DNA of 27,729 nucleotides from Oribacterium parvum (GCA_938022235.1 CALIEL010000204.1:1-27729); one strand, 5' to 3'; shown: positions 6,711 through 14,637, counted from the first letter of the stretch. Made by a program: numbers and translations. The notes: generated from the sequence alone by a model not told the origin.

Positions 6711-8873
6711 ATGGATATTATTCAGAAAATCAGCGAGGATTTGTCCTTAAAGAAAAAACAGGTAGAGGCAGCGGTACAGCTTTTGGATGAAGGAAACACC
6801 GTCCCCTTTATTGCCCGCTATCGTAAGGAGCTGACCTCCGGTTTAAATGATGAAGAGCTTCGAAATCTGGAGGAAAAACTGCAATATCTTCGGAAGCTGG
6901 AGGAGCGAAGAGAAAGTATTCTCCATAGTGTTTTGGAGCAGGGAAAGTTAACAGAGGAATTGAAAAAGGAAATCCTGGCCGCAGATACCTCCGTTCGTCT
7001 GGAGGATCTGTACCTTCCCTATAAGCCAAAGCGGAGAACCAGAGGCATGATTGCCAGAGAAAAGGGGCTGGAAGAACTGGCGAAGGCTCTTCTTCTCCCC
7101 TGTGCTAATCCGGAAGCAGAGGCGGAAAAGTATATTTCTCCGGAAAAAGAAGTGCTGACTGCTACCGATGCCTTAAACTACGCCAAGGATATTTTGGCGG
7201 AGGACTTCTCCGAGGATGCCCGCTTAAGAGAATGGATTCGAAACAAGAGCCTGAAGGAGGGCTTCATTTGCTCCTCTCTAAAGGAAAAGGAGGAAACGCC
7301 GGAAAGTAAGACCTATGAAAATTACTTCTCCTACGAGGAAAAAGTGCAATCCATTCCGGGACACCGTATTTTGGCCTTGAATCGTGGGGAAAAGGAAAAA
7401 ATTCTCAGCGTAAAGCTCCGTTTTCCTGAAGAAGAAATCCTTCATTATATAGAGGAGCAGGTGCAAGTCACTAAGAAAGGAAAATGCAGACCTTACCTGG
7501 AGGAAGCCATTGCCGACTCCTACAAGCGTCTGATTGCCCCCTCCATTGAGACGGAAATCCGAAATATTTTGACCGAAAAGGCGGAGGACGGGGCCATCCT
7601 GGTTTTCTCCGATAACTTAAAGCAGCTTTTGATGCAGGCACCCATTACCGGAAAGGTAGTGCTGGGCTGGGATCCGGGCTTTCGTACCGGCTGTAAAATC
7701 GCCGTGGTGGATGCCACCGGAAAGGTACTGGATACCACCGTCATTTATCCCACCCCTCCTAAAAATCAGGTGAAGGAATCTATGGCAAAAATCCACCAGC
7801 TGATTCAAAAGCACCATGTGGATATTATCGCTTTGGGAAATGGAACCGCCTCCAGAGAATCGGAAAAGGTGATTTCCGACTATTTAAAGGAGCAAAAGAG
7901 CCCTGTAAAATATGTGATTGTTAATGAAGCAGGAGCCTCTGTTTATTCTGCCAGCAAGCTTGCCACAGAAGAATTCCCCAATTTTGATGTGGGAGAAAGA
8001 AGCTCCACCTCCATGGCAAGGCGTTTGCAAGACCCCTTGGCGGAGCTTGTGAAAATTGATCCTAAGTCCATCGGCGTGGGACAGTATCAGCATGATATGA
8101 ACCAAAGTAAGCTGACCGAGCAGTTAAACAAGGTGGTGGAGGACTGTGTAAATAAGGTAGGGGTAGACTTAAACACCGCCTCCGCCTCTCTCCTATCCTA
8201 CATTTCCGGAATCAGCAAGACTATTGCCAAAAATATTGTGGCTTTCCGGGAAGAAAACGGTGCCTTCAAGTCTCGAAAAGAGCTTTTAAAGGTGGCCAAG
8301 TTAGGACCAAAAGCCTTTGAGCAGAGTGCCGGATTCCTCAGAATCCGTGGGGGAAAAGAGCTTTTGGATATGACCTCCGTGCATCCCGAATCCTACAGCG
8401 TGGCGAAGGAAATGCTGGCATTAGCGGGAATTGCGGAAAATGAACTCCTTTCCGGAAAAGGCAAGGAAATGGGAAAAATCCTTTCTTCTCTCCCCGGTGG
8501 ATTAAAGGGCGTAGAGCAGAAACTTTCCGTAGGAGAATATACCTTAAAGGATATTATTGAAGCTTTGGCAAAGCCGGGAAGAGACCCAAGAGAAGATGTT
8601 CCCGCCCCCATCCTTCGAGAGGATGTGCTGGAACTGGAAGATTTAAAAGAAGGCATGGTTCTACAGGGAACCGTGAGAAATGTTATTGACTTCGGTGCCT
8701 TTGTGGATATCGGGGTGCATCAGGACGGCCTTGTGCATATTTCCGCCCTGTCCAAGAAATTTGTGAAGCATCCTTTGGATGTGGTAAAGCTTGGGGATAT
8801 AGTGAAGGTGAAGGTCTTGTCTGTGGATGTGGCTAGGAAGAAGATTTCCTTAAGTATGAAGGATGTAGAGTAA
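6711..8873 (+). CDS. tex: Tex-family S1 RNA-binding transcription accessory protein
   Basis: Conserved nucleic-acid-binding protein linked to transcription and RNA turnover. 720 residues, normal length. Domain order matches Tex: N-terminal helical bundle with VPFIARYRKELTSGLNDEEL (residues 31-50) and LEDLYLPYKPKRRTRG; a YqgF/RNase H-like domain around 320-450 (VLGWDPGFRTGCKIAVVDA); helix-hairpin-helix region near 495-560 (LNTASASLLSYISGI, IVAFREENGAF); C-terminal S1 domain from about 648 (EGMVLQGTVRNVIDFGAFVD). ATG 6711 is preceded by AAAGGAGAAGAG. It is a single gene on the plus strand, divergent from the PPC gene, with the 30-bp repeat arrays in the shared upstream region and a hairpin terminator after the stop. 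Confidence 0.97.
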   Translation: MDIIQKISEDLSLKKKQVEAAVQLLDEGNTVPFIARYRKELTSGLNDEELRNLEEKLQYLRKLEERRESILHSVLEQGKLTEELKKEILAADTSVRLEDLYLPYKPKRRTRGMIAREKGLEELAKALLLPCANPEAEAEKYISPEKEVLTATDALNYAKDILAEDFSEDARLREWIRNKSLKEGFICSSLKEKEETPESKTYENYFSYEEKVQSIPGHRILALNRGEKEKILSVKLRFPEEEILHYIEEQVQVTKKGKCRPYLEEAIADSYKRLIAPSIETEIRNILTEKAEDGAILVFSDNLKQLLMQAPITGKVVLGWDPGFRTGCKIAVVDATGKVLDTTVIYPTPPKNQVKESMAKIHQLIQKHHVDIIALGNGTASRESEKVISDYLKEQKSPVKYVIVNEAGASVYSASKLATEEFPNFDVGERSSTSMARRLQDPLAELVKIDPKSIGVGQYQHDMNQSKLTEQLNKVVEDCVNKVGVDLNTASASLLSYISGISKTIAKNIVAFREENGAFKSRKELLKVAKLGPKAFEQSAGFLRIRGGKELLDMTSVHPESYSVAKEMLALAGIAENELLSGKGKEMGKILSSLPGGLKGVEQKLSVGEYTLKDIIEALAKPGRDPREDVPAPILREDVLELEDLKEGMVLQGTVRNVIDFGAFVDIGVHQDGLVHISALSKKFVKHPLDVVKLGDIVKVKVLSVDVARKKISLSMKDVE

Positions 8874-8890
8874 GGGGGACTAATATAAAA

Positions 8891-8916
8891 GGTACATCTG
8901 CTAAAACAGATGTACC
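8891..8916. terminator. Terminator between tex and the convergent toxin gene
   Basis: GGTACATCTG (8891-8900) and CAGATGTACC (8907-8916) form a perfect 10-bp stem with a 6-nt loop. On the minus strand it is followed by TTTTATATT, so it ends the toxin-antitoxin transcript; it starts one base after the toxin stop codon. It probably also stops tex readthrough. Confidence 0.8.
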
Positions 8917-9195
8917 CTATCTCCCAAACAAATCGGAGTGCGTTCCCGTCCTTGAAGCTGTGAGGATCAGTTGTGATTTATTTACTGCATAAATAAGCAG
9001 CCAATCCGGCAGGATATGACATTCTCGAAACCCGATATAATTTCCGGTTAAAGCATGGTCGTGATAACGCTGATCCAAGGTTTTTTCTTCTAAAAGAGTA
9101 TTTAGTACCGTTTCAAGCAAAGACAGATCATAGCCTCGTTTTTTTGCAAGTTTCAAATCCTTGCGAAAGGCACCTGTGGTTACAAGCTCTAGCAT
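8917..9195 (-). CDS. YafQ-family toxin (RelE/ParE superfamily mRNA interferase)
   Basis: Ribosome-dependent mRNA endonuclease toxin of a type II toxin-antitoxin pair. 92 residues. All YafQ catalytic positions are visible: His47 in DHALTGNY, His60 and Asp64 in ECHILPDW, and His86 and Phe90 in GTHSDLF, matching His50, His63, Asp67, His87 and Phe91 of E. coli YafQ. The ATG at 9195 overlaps the antitoxin stop by one base (TAATG), typical of translational coupling. It should therefore be an active toxin. The terminator hairpin begins directly after its stop codon. Confidence 0.93.
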   Translation of the reverse strand: MLELVTTGAFRKDLKLAKKRGYDLSLLETVLNTLLEEKTLDQRYHDHALTGNYIGFRECHILPDWLLIYAVNKSQLILTASRTGTHSDLFGR

Positions 9196-9482
9196 TATTC
9201 ACCGTCCGTTTTCAGCTCATCCAATAATTCGTGCACCGAGGCATAACGCTTGGCGGGAATTTTTCCTGCCATAATGAGCTTTGCTTCCTCCATCGCCATT
9301 TCCGTTTCCAAGTTGAAACGAGGCTGTTTCATTTCAAAAGGAAGTCCTCCCTCCATCAGTGATTTATGAAGAAAAATATTGATGGCATCGGTTACGGTAA
9401 TTCCAAAGCTTGAAAATAACTGTTCCGCACTCGCTTTTGTTTCCGGATCAATACGGACATTGATATTCGCCGTTTTTGCCAT
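9195..9482 (-). CDS. DinJ/RelB-family antitoxin
   Basis: Antitoxin partner of the YafQ-like toxin: a ribbon-helix-helix protein that binds the operon's operator with its N-terminus and wraps the toxin with its C-terminus. 95 residues from ATG 9482, chosen because GGGAGGTG lies six bases upstream; a GTG three codons earlier (9491) overlaps that SD and is unlikely. TANINVRIDPETKASAEQLF followed by FGITVTDAINIFLHKSLMEG is the DinJ RHH signature. The C-terminal half is acidic and probably disordered when free. An 11-bp inverted repeat overlaps the promoter -10, which fits autoregulation. Confidence 0.93.
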   Translation of the reverse strand: MAKTANINVRIDPETKASAEQLFSSFGITVTDAINIFLHKSLMEGGLPFEMKQPRFNLETEMAMEEAKLIMAGKIPAKRYASVHELLDELKTDGE

Positions 9483-9511
9483 AGTTTTCACCTCCCTGCT
9501 TTCTTATAGGG

Positions 9512-9540
9512 ATACTATCACTTTTTGCAAGCAAATACAA
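9512..9540 (-). promoter_or_regulatory. Promoter of the DinJ/YafQ operon with operator-like repeat
   Basis: Minus strand: TTGTAT (9540-9535), 17-bp spacer, TAGTAT (9517-9512). The -10 is part of TAGTATCCCTA (9517-9507), which recurs inverted as a perfect 11-bp copy at 9599-9609. The near copy could be an operator for the RHH antitoxin. Confidence 0.6.
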
Positions 9541-9704
9541 TACAATGTGAAACTTTTTCATACTCTCGCAAAAAACGAATAGCATGAAGTTTTTCGCTTA
9601 GTATCCCTACCCGTTGGGCGAACTTAGCGGGAGCGTACCCCGATTTTAGACCTATACTGCATAAAAACTATCCTGCTCTTTTCTGAAGTTTTACAGTCCC
9701 CTAT

Positions 9705-11441
9705 TTATCCCTCTTCCAGCTCTTCCAATGCCAAGGAGCTTTCTTCCCAGATGGCATATTGCTCCTGTAGGGAGGCTTCTGCGGCTTCCTGCTCTTTATG
9801 GAGTTCCATCAGTCTGCCTGCATCACTTCCCACCTCTTCCATAGCAGTAGAAAGTTCCGTGATTTTTTCTTCCAGGCGGGCAATTTCTTCCTCTGCCTTT
9901 TTCAGGCTGGTCTCCCATTTTCTTTTCTTTGCGGCAAATTCCTTTTGAGACGCCCAATCCTGCTTGGCAGCCTCTTTCTCCTGCGCCTTCTTTAATTCCT
10001 CAGGGTCTACCCAAGTGTTTTGCACTGTATCCTTTTGAAGGCTGTCACCGTAGCTTCTGACGTCTTCCTTTTTTTCCAGATAATAGTCGTAATTTCCGAT
10101 ATAATTATCAAAACGATTGGAAAAAAGCTCCATGATTCTTGTGGCTGTTTGGTTGATAAAATATCGGTCATGGGAAACATATAAAACCGTTCCCTCATAG
10201 TTACGGATAGCTTCTTCCAGAACTTCTTTTCCCTGAATATCCAAGTGGTTGGTAGGCTCGTCCAAAATCAGAAAATTCGCATCGGAAAGCATAAGCTTTG
10301 CCAAGCTCACACGGCCTCTTTCTCCACCGGAAAGGTCTCCCACTTTTTTATACACATCGTCTCCTGTAAAAAGAAAGGCCGCCAGTACATTACGAACCCG
10401 GGTGTTGTTCATATCAGGATAAGTGTCCTGAATTTCATCAAACAGGGTTTTTTCCATATGAAGAACGGCATGCTCCTGGTCATAGTAGGCAATCTTCACT
10501 TTGGAGCCCAGACGAAACTCCCCTTCATCCGCCTGAATCAGCCCATTTAAAATCTTTAGAAGGGTGGTTTTTCCGGTACCGTTGTCTCCGATTACCGCTA
10601 CATGCTCTCCTCTTTGGATGGAAAATGTACCATGGGAGAACAGCCTTTTACCATCAAAGCTTTTTCCTAAATCTTTCGCAATTAAAACGTCATTTCCGGA
10701 AGCTTCCCTTGGCATAAACAAAAGTCGCATCTCATTCTGCAAATCCTCCGGTTGCTCCAGTCGCTCCACCTTGGACAGAAGCTTTTCTCGAGACTCCGCC
10801 CTCTTAATGCTTTTTTCCCGGTTGAACTGCTTTAGCTTTTCGATAACCGCTTCCTGATGTTTGATTTCCGCCTGTTGATTCTCGTAGGCCTTTCTTTCCG
10901 CCTCTCGAATCATTTTCTTCTTTTCTACATAGGCAGTGTAATTTCCCAGATACATCCGGGCCTTTCCCCGTTCCAGGTCAATTACCTTCGTCACGATTTT
11001 ATCTAAAAAGTATCGGTCATGGGACACCAAAAGAACAGCCCCGTCATAGCGCTTTAGGACCTTCTCCAACCACTGAATAGAGCCGATATCCAAGTGGTTG
11101 GTAGGCTCGTCCAAAATCAAGAGATCAGGCTTTTCCATCAGGATTTCTTCCAATCTCTTCTTGGTCTTCTGCCCTCCGGAAAGAGACTCGTATTCTTCGT
11201 CCTCCTGCTCCATATCCGCATGTTGCTGCGCAAGGTAAGCCATCTTCTTATCTTTGGAAAATGCAATCCCCCCCTCATCTGCCTCCTCAATTCCCAGAAT
11301 ACAGCGGAGTAACGTAGTCTTTCCGGAACCATTGATTCCCACAATGGCTGCCTTTTCCTTTTCCTCAAGATGAAAAGATACTTCCTTTAATACTGATTGT
11401 CCTACATAGGACTTACTTAGATTAGAGATATTTAAAATCAT
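9705..11441 (-). CDS. ABC-F family ATPase with a shortened first nucleotide-binding domain
   Basis: Soluble twin-ATPase protein of the ABC-F (Uup/YdiF/EttA) group, which acts on ribosomes in translation or antibiotic protection. 578 residues against 630-650 usual. NBD1: Walker A GINGSGKT (35-42), Q-loop Gln72, signature LSGGQ (87-91), Walker B LLILDEPTNHLD (107-118). Interdomain linker about 165-245 with PREASG at its end. NBD2: Walker A GDNGTGKT (285-292), LSGGE (370-374), LILDEPTNHLD (391-401). The C-terminal 90 residues form a charged coiled coil. In NBD1 only 14 residues separate the Q-loop from the signature, against 47 in NBD2 of the same protein, so the helical subdomain of NBD1 is nearly absent. 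ATG 11441 has no good SD. No membrane segments. Confidence 0.93.
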   Translation of the reverse strand: MILNISNLSKSYVGQSVLKEVSFHLEEKEKAAIVGINGSGKTTLLRCILGIEEADEGGIAFSKDKKMAYLAQQHADMEQEDEEYESLSGGQKTKKRLEEILMEKPDLLILDEPTNHLDIGSIQWLEKVLKRYDGAVLLVSHDRYFLDKIVTKVIDLERGKARMYLGNYTAYVEKKKMIREAERKAYENQQAEIKHQEAVIEKLKQFNREKSIKRAESREKLLSKVERLEQPEDLQNEMRLLFMPREASGNDVLIAKDLGKSFDGKRLFSHGTFSIQRGEHVAVIGDNGTGKTTLLKILNGLIQADEGEFRLGSKVKIAYYDQEHAVLHMEKTLFDEIQDTYPDMNNTRVRNVLAAFLFTGDDVYKKVGDLSGGERGRVSLAKLMLSDANFLILDEPTNHLDIQGKEVLEEAIRNYEGTVLYVSHDRYFINQTATRIMELFSNRFDNYIGNYDYYLEKKEDVRSYGDSLQKDTVQNTWVDPEELKKAQEKEAAKQDWASQKEFAAKKRKWETSLKKAEEEIARLEEKITELSTAMEEVGSDAGRLMELHKEQEAAEASLQEQYAIWEESSLALEELEEG

Positions 11442-11536
11442 AGGCTTTAGTATACTGGATTCCCTGACTTTCGGCTATGGTTTTTTCCTCCTGTTTTCAA
11501 TAAAAAAGAGCGAAAGATTTTACTCTCCCTCCACGC

Positions 11537-11570
11537 TTTGCACCAAATATTATATTATTTTTGGTGCATT
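11537..11570. repeat. Left copy of 34-bp palindromic repeat flanking the AbiE operon
   Basis: Begins TTTGCACCAAATATTATAT and ends TTTGGTGCATT. It matches the right copy at 13189-13222 at 30 of 34 positions in the same orientation. It starts in the intergenic region and overlaps the abiEii stop codon by two bases. TGCACCAAA/TTTGGTGCA is a 9-bp stem. Confidence 0.85.
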
Positions 11571-12570
11571 ATTTAATTTCGTGAATTTCTTTTTCCAGTT
11601 CAAGCACTGAATTCATTAGTTCTTCAAAACTCGGATACTCGCCAAAGAACATCTCAGTCATATTTTTATAATCTTCTTTAATATCCCTTAGGCGATACTC
11701 ATCAGGCATAAGTCTGATTGTTTCGGTTGTGGCTTCTTCATATTTTGCCCATTTTCTCGGATAAAATTTCTGTTTAAACTGAACAACTTTTTCAAGGAGC
11801 TCATGGCTCTTAAAAGCTCTGTCTTTATACCTCGAATTTGCAATACAAACTAAATCATAATAGTGTCTTGCATATCTTTTCGGTATTGCAAGCTCTTCAG
11901 GTCTGTTTGCTTCATGATGAAGGATAGTCGCTTTCTCCCAGAATGTTCTTTCAGGAAGAACGGTTCTTACTTCTATGAAATCTCCCTCAAAGAGCATAGG
12001 ATATATTTTTTGTATATCAGGCACAATATGAACTGCTTCCGATGGTGTCCATGCTGCCAGTGTTCCAATCTCAAGTCTTACTACTTGTGTTACATACGAA
12101 GACTTAAATACTTTCGGATATTCAAACAATACTGTCTGCAGATCGCTTTCATCTATTCTTATATGAAATTCCTCATTAAGCATATCTCTAAAATCACTTT
12201 CTAACTGAGGAAGAAATTCAATTTTTAGAAAGTCTTCTGTCTTGTGATTGGAGTCTTTATTAAATTTATCTTGATTTGTGTTGGAGCGTTCTTGCCACGG
12301 TTCATCAAAGCTATACCCGATTACTCTCCAATCTAGTATTAAGTCAATATCTTCAGAAAATCTGTGAATTAAATTAAAGCACTTTGAAAGGCTTGTGCCA
12401 CCCTTAAAAGTAAAAGCCTCTTTCCACTTACACTTTGAGAAGAGATAATTCAAAACAAAGCATACCCAATAATCTTTTTCAAGAATTACCTCATTTACAC
12501 CTATTTTCAAGGAAGCATTTTTGATAACTTGCTCCAATTCATTTTTTGACATCTTTTTGTATTCAAACAT
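11569..12570 (-). CDS. abiEii: AbiEii/AbiGii-type nucleotidyltransferase toxin
   Basis: Toxin of an AbiE-type toxin-antitoxin and phage-abortive-infection system; family members are MNT-fold nucleotidyltransferases (relatives modify tRNA 3' ends). 333 residues. Motif I is FKGGTSLSK (55-63) with GGTS and Lys63. The metal-binding pair is RFSEDIDL (Asp74 and Asp76). ERTFWEKATILHHE and RHYYDL follow in the C-terminal half, as in the family. All key residues look intact. ATG 12570 lies two bases after the antitoxin stop, with the SD AAAGGTG inside the antitoxin's last codons. The gene is richer in AT than the surrounding genes, which suggests transfer together with its partner. Confidence 0.92.
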   Translation of the reverse strand: MFEYKKMSKNELEQVIKNASLKIGVNEVILEKDYWVCFVLNYLFSKCKWKEAFTFKGGTSLSKCFNLIHRFSEDIDLILDWRVIGYSFDEPWQERSNTNQDKFNKDSNHKTEDFLKIEFLPQLESDFRDMLNEEFHIRIDESDLQTVLFEYPKVFKSSYVTQVVRLEIGTLAAWTPSEAVHIVPDIQKIYPMLFEGDFIEVRTVLPERTFWEKATILHHEANRPEELAIPKRYARHYYDLVCIANSRYKDRAFKSHELLEKVVQFKQKFYPRKWAKYEEATTETIRLMPDEYRLRDIKEDYKNMTEMFFGEYPSFEELMNSVLELEKEIHEIK

Positions 12571-12572
12571 TT

Positions 12573-13172
12573 CTACACCTTTGAAATTTTCTTAATAACG
12601 CCGTATACCCAGGCACTTGTGGTTTTACTATCCGCAAGTAGTTCCGATTTTTCTTTTTCGGATAATTTTTCTCGTAGATAATCAATCTGCTTTGAAGTGA
12701 TTTTATCTTTTCCGATTGCCTTAATAGATTGTATAACCATTGCAGTAAGTGTTGACATTTTGGAAACATCTCCATTATTTCTACGCTTAAATTCGATTGT
12801 TGCATTACCGAAACTGAAACTGACATATCTTCCGTCTGAGATGTATGTCCACTTTGCCGGGACTTGCGTAGACAAGCCTAATAAATTTAAAGCCGTATTG
12901 CCCGATGGAGCAATCGTCCAATTATATTTTCTGGCAATTGCATTCGCAACTTCATTCACGGACGGTGCTTCATACTCTCCAATCAGTTCTATATATTTCG
13001 GCTTATAGTAGATGCCTTTCATAATACGGATAATCACTTCATCTTGTACTAGACGATTTAATGTACTGCGAACTGTTTCATATCCTGCAATATCAAAAAA
13101 ATCATTGGCGATGAAAACCTGATTGGAGTCAAAATTTTCTATCCTACTTAATATTTTTTGCTTATAATTCAC
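12573..13172 (-). CDS. abiEi: AbiEi-like antitoxin (DUF6088-type)
   Basis: Antitoxin and likely autorepressor of the AbiE pair. 199 residues from GTG 13172, chosen because AAAGGAGGT lies about ten bases upstream. A longer frame starts with TTG at 13229 but would translate through the palindromic operator and the SD, so I reject it. The N-terminal ~70 residues look like a winged helix (FIANDFFDIAGYETVRSTLN, RLVQDEVIIRIMKGIYY). ARKYNWTIAPSGNTALNLLG near 95-114 is the conserved core of DUF6088/AbiEi-like proteins. The C-terminus is charged. AbiEi proteins are known to bind inverted repeats in their own promoter; the perfect 34-bp palindrome immediately upstream fits that role. Confidence 0.85.
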   Translation of the reverse strand: MNYKQKILSRIENFDSNQVFIANDFFDIAGYETVRSTLNRLVQDEVIIRIMKGIYYKPKYIELIGEYEAPSVNEVANAIARKYNWTIAPSGNTALNLLGLSTQVPAKWTYISDGRYVSFSFGNATIEFKRRNNGDVSKMSTLTAMVIQSIKAIGKDKITSKQIDYLREKLSEKEKSELLADSKTTSAWVYGVIKKISKV

Positions 13173-13188
13173 TTGATATGCTACCTCC

Positions 13189-13222
13189 TTTGCACCAAAT
13201 ATTATATAATATTTGGTGCAAA
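13189..13222. promoter_or_regulatory. Perfect 34-bp palindrome upstream of abiEi (probable operator)
   Basis: TTTGCACCAAATATTAT is followed directly by its exact reverse complement. It lies 17 bases upstream of the abiEi GTG and touches the SD. Position suggests an AbiEi operator. The copy at 11537-11570 on the other side of the operon raises the alternative of module boundaries. Confidence 0.8.
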
Positions 13223-13225
13223 TAA

Positions 13226-13276
13226 TCAATGGTAGTAAATCTCCTTGGTATGTTCTAAAAATGGCTGCTTTTGCAT
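13226..13276 (-). CDS. Possible 16-residue ORF beside the AbiE palindrome
   Basis: ATG 13276 with SD AGAGGTG encodes MQKQPFLEHTKEIYYH and stops three bases from the palindrome edge. It may be the 5' remnant of a gene cut by arrival of the AbiE module, or a leader ORF. Support is the SD only. Confidence 0.25.
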   Translation of the reverse strand: MQKQPFLEHTKEIYYH

Positions 13277-13384
13277 GTTTTCACCTCTATTAATTTGCTA
13301 CACAATGTGTCGCATTTTATATATCTTGCGAAAGGATTCTCAAATGTACTAAAACTTCTTCTTTGTCCTTACCATGTCTTTTTA

Positions 13385-13626
13385 TTACTCAGTTTCAACA
13401 ATTCTCATCACATCATCTCTGCCAAGGACTATGCAACCCCGATCCACCCATATCCCTGAACTGCCATATCCACAAAATGGTTCATAAGCAGATATACCTT
13501 AGAATCAAAGGATGCTTTGTCATAGCTTTCAGGCAGATCATCATTCAGAGATAGCTCCAATCCAACAAGAACGAGGAAACGAATAGCAGAGTCTATCACT
13601 CTCTCCAAGAAATACAGATTCTCTTT
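13385..13626 (-). pseudogene. Frameshifted remnant of an unrecognised gene
   Basis: A 65-codon open stretch (13626 to stop 13429) has protein-like composition (ENLYFLERVIDSAIRF, VYLLMNHFVDMAVQGYGWIG) but no start codon with an SD. The next frame continues directly with IVLGRDDVMRIVETE to a stop at 13385, as if one frameshift separated the two parts. I do not recognise the family. It appears to be the C-terminal end of a lost gene. The rest of 13223-13776 is AT-rich and holds nothing else that I can support. Confidence 0.35.
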
Positions 13627-13776
13627 TCAGCTTTATAGAATATTATCTAAATCTCCTTACTATATTTTTTAAAACATACGAATAAAAAGAAGCGAGATAG
13701 ATATTAAGAACATTGCAAAGTAGTACAGGTACTTTCCGCTGGTTTTTATTTTGAACAAGGGAATTCTGAGAAATTC

Positions 13777-13805
13777 TTGTCAATATTCCGCAAATGCTTT
13801 AGAAT
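13777..13805 (+). promoter_or_regulatory. Promoter of the ferredoxin gene
   Basis: TTGTCA (13777-13782), 17-bp spacer, TAGAAT (13800-13805), about 65 bases upstream of the ferredoxin ATG. Confidence 0.75.
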
Positions 13806-13871
13806 ATAGAGGACTTTACTGGGAGGTGAAGTTACACTTAGTCTATTTATCATTAAAAAGGAGGAACCATT

Positions 13872-14042
13872 ATGGCACACGTAGTTAGTGATGAGTGCGT
13901 AAGCTGTGGAGCATGTGCAGCAGTATGTCCAGTAGAGGCAATTTCTGAGGGCCCAACAAAGTATGTTGTAGATCCAGATACTTGCATCGATTGCGGCGCT
14001 TGCGAAGAGCCATGCCCAACCGGAGCAATCGCAGCTGAATAA
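13872..14042 (+). CDS. 2[4Fe-4S] clostridial-type ferredoxin
   Basis: Small cytoplasmic low-potential electron carrier for anaerobic redox enzymes. 56 residues, the usual length. Two cluster motifs are complete: CVSCGACAAVCP and CIDCGACEEPCP, each CxxCxxCxxxCP, with PVEAI and PTGAI after them as in all clostridial ferredoxins. ATG 13872 has the SD AAGGAGG seven bases upstream. It is monocistronic, with its own promoter and a strong terminator directly after. The high GC of the gene against its AT-rich 5' flank shows that the native chromosome resumes here after the AbiE island. Confidence 0.98.
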   Translation: MAHVVSDECVSCGACAAVCPVEAISEGPTKYVVDPDTCIDCGACEEPCPTGAIAAE

Positions 14043-14090
14043 TCAAGATGTCTTGCTTTATGCAGGACAGTCATTATGAATAAGAGTTCA

Positions 14091-14125
14091 AAAAAAGTTG
14101 CTCAATCGAGCAACTTTTTTCTTTT
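14091..14125 (+). terminator. Rho-independent terminator of the ferredoxin gene
   Basis: AAAAAAGTTGCTC (14091-14103) pairs perfectly with GAGCAACTTTTTT (14108-14120) around a 4-nt loop; the right arm ends in the U-run. Confidence 0.95.
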
Positions 14126-14258
14126 ATCAAAGACCTTCTAAAAGCTTTTCCGCTTTAAAAAATCCCTATATACATTCCGATATTTCGCTATGCTTACTAT
14201 CTTAAAGCAAAGTATCATACGTTGTCACAAACACCAAGCTTATATGTACCCCATCTAT

Positions 14259-14495
14259 CTAGGCACTTTCCTGAAGTCTTCGAGCGATAATCTTCTCCAT
14301 CTTCTTATAGAACTGTACCTTCTTTTTTCTTCTCTTTTTTTCTTCTTCAATCTGCCATAAAAAGAACAGGGAAGCCACAACGGCAAAGTACGCCATCCAT
14401 CTTACCTGGGGAAGGATAGACAGCATCCCTACCAGACCGAATCCCAACATACAAGCAACAAATATCTCAAAAGTTTTTAACGTGATCTTCATCAT
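14259..14495 (-). CDS. Small membrane protein of unknown function
   Basis: 78 residues. ATG 14495 (or the adjacent ATG 14492) follows a GGAGGAG SD. Two hydrophobic segments, about 8-28 and 33-48, are followed by a very basic tail (EEEKKRRKKKVQFYKKMEKI) that should face the cytoplasm. I recognise no family. A near-consensus promoter lies upstream. The gene stands alone between the convergent ferredoxin unit and the SseB-domain gene, so context gives no role. Confidence 0.7.
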   Translation of the reverse strand: MMKITLKTFEIFVACMLGFGLVGMLSILPQVRWMAYFAVVASLFFLWQIEEEKKRRKKKVQFYKKMEKIIARRLQESA

Positions 14496-14533
14496 TTTCT
14501 CCTCCTCGCTTCCTTTCGGATTAGCTTTTCCAT

Positions 14534-14562
14534 ATTATAAAACAGTACATTTGTTTTGTAAA
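14534..14562 (-). promoter_or_regulatory. Near-consensus promoter of the small membrane protein gene
   Basis: Minus strand: TTTACA (14562-14557), 17-bp spacer, TATAAT (14539-14534). Within it AAAACA and TGTTTT form a small inverted repeat around AATGTAC, a possible operator. Confidence 0.8.
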
Positions 14563-14637
14563 TAGATATTCTCGAATAAATGTTTGTTTTTATTTTTGTT
14601 TTATATTCTTCGAATCATCTACTACGAATTTTAGAAT

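Noticed and set aside
13173..13229. Longer AbiEi start at TTG 13229
   Set aside because: It would translate the operator palindrome and the GGAGGT site; GTG 13172 fits better, although AAGGAG does precede the TTG.
13853..14074. 73-codon minus-strand frame over the ferredoxin
   Set aside because: It is the antisense shadow of a short, GC-rich, clearly real ferredoxin gene with promoter, SD and terminator.
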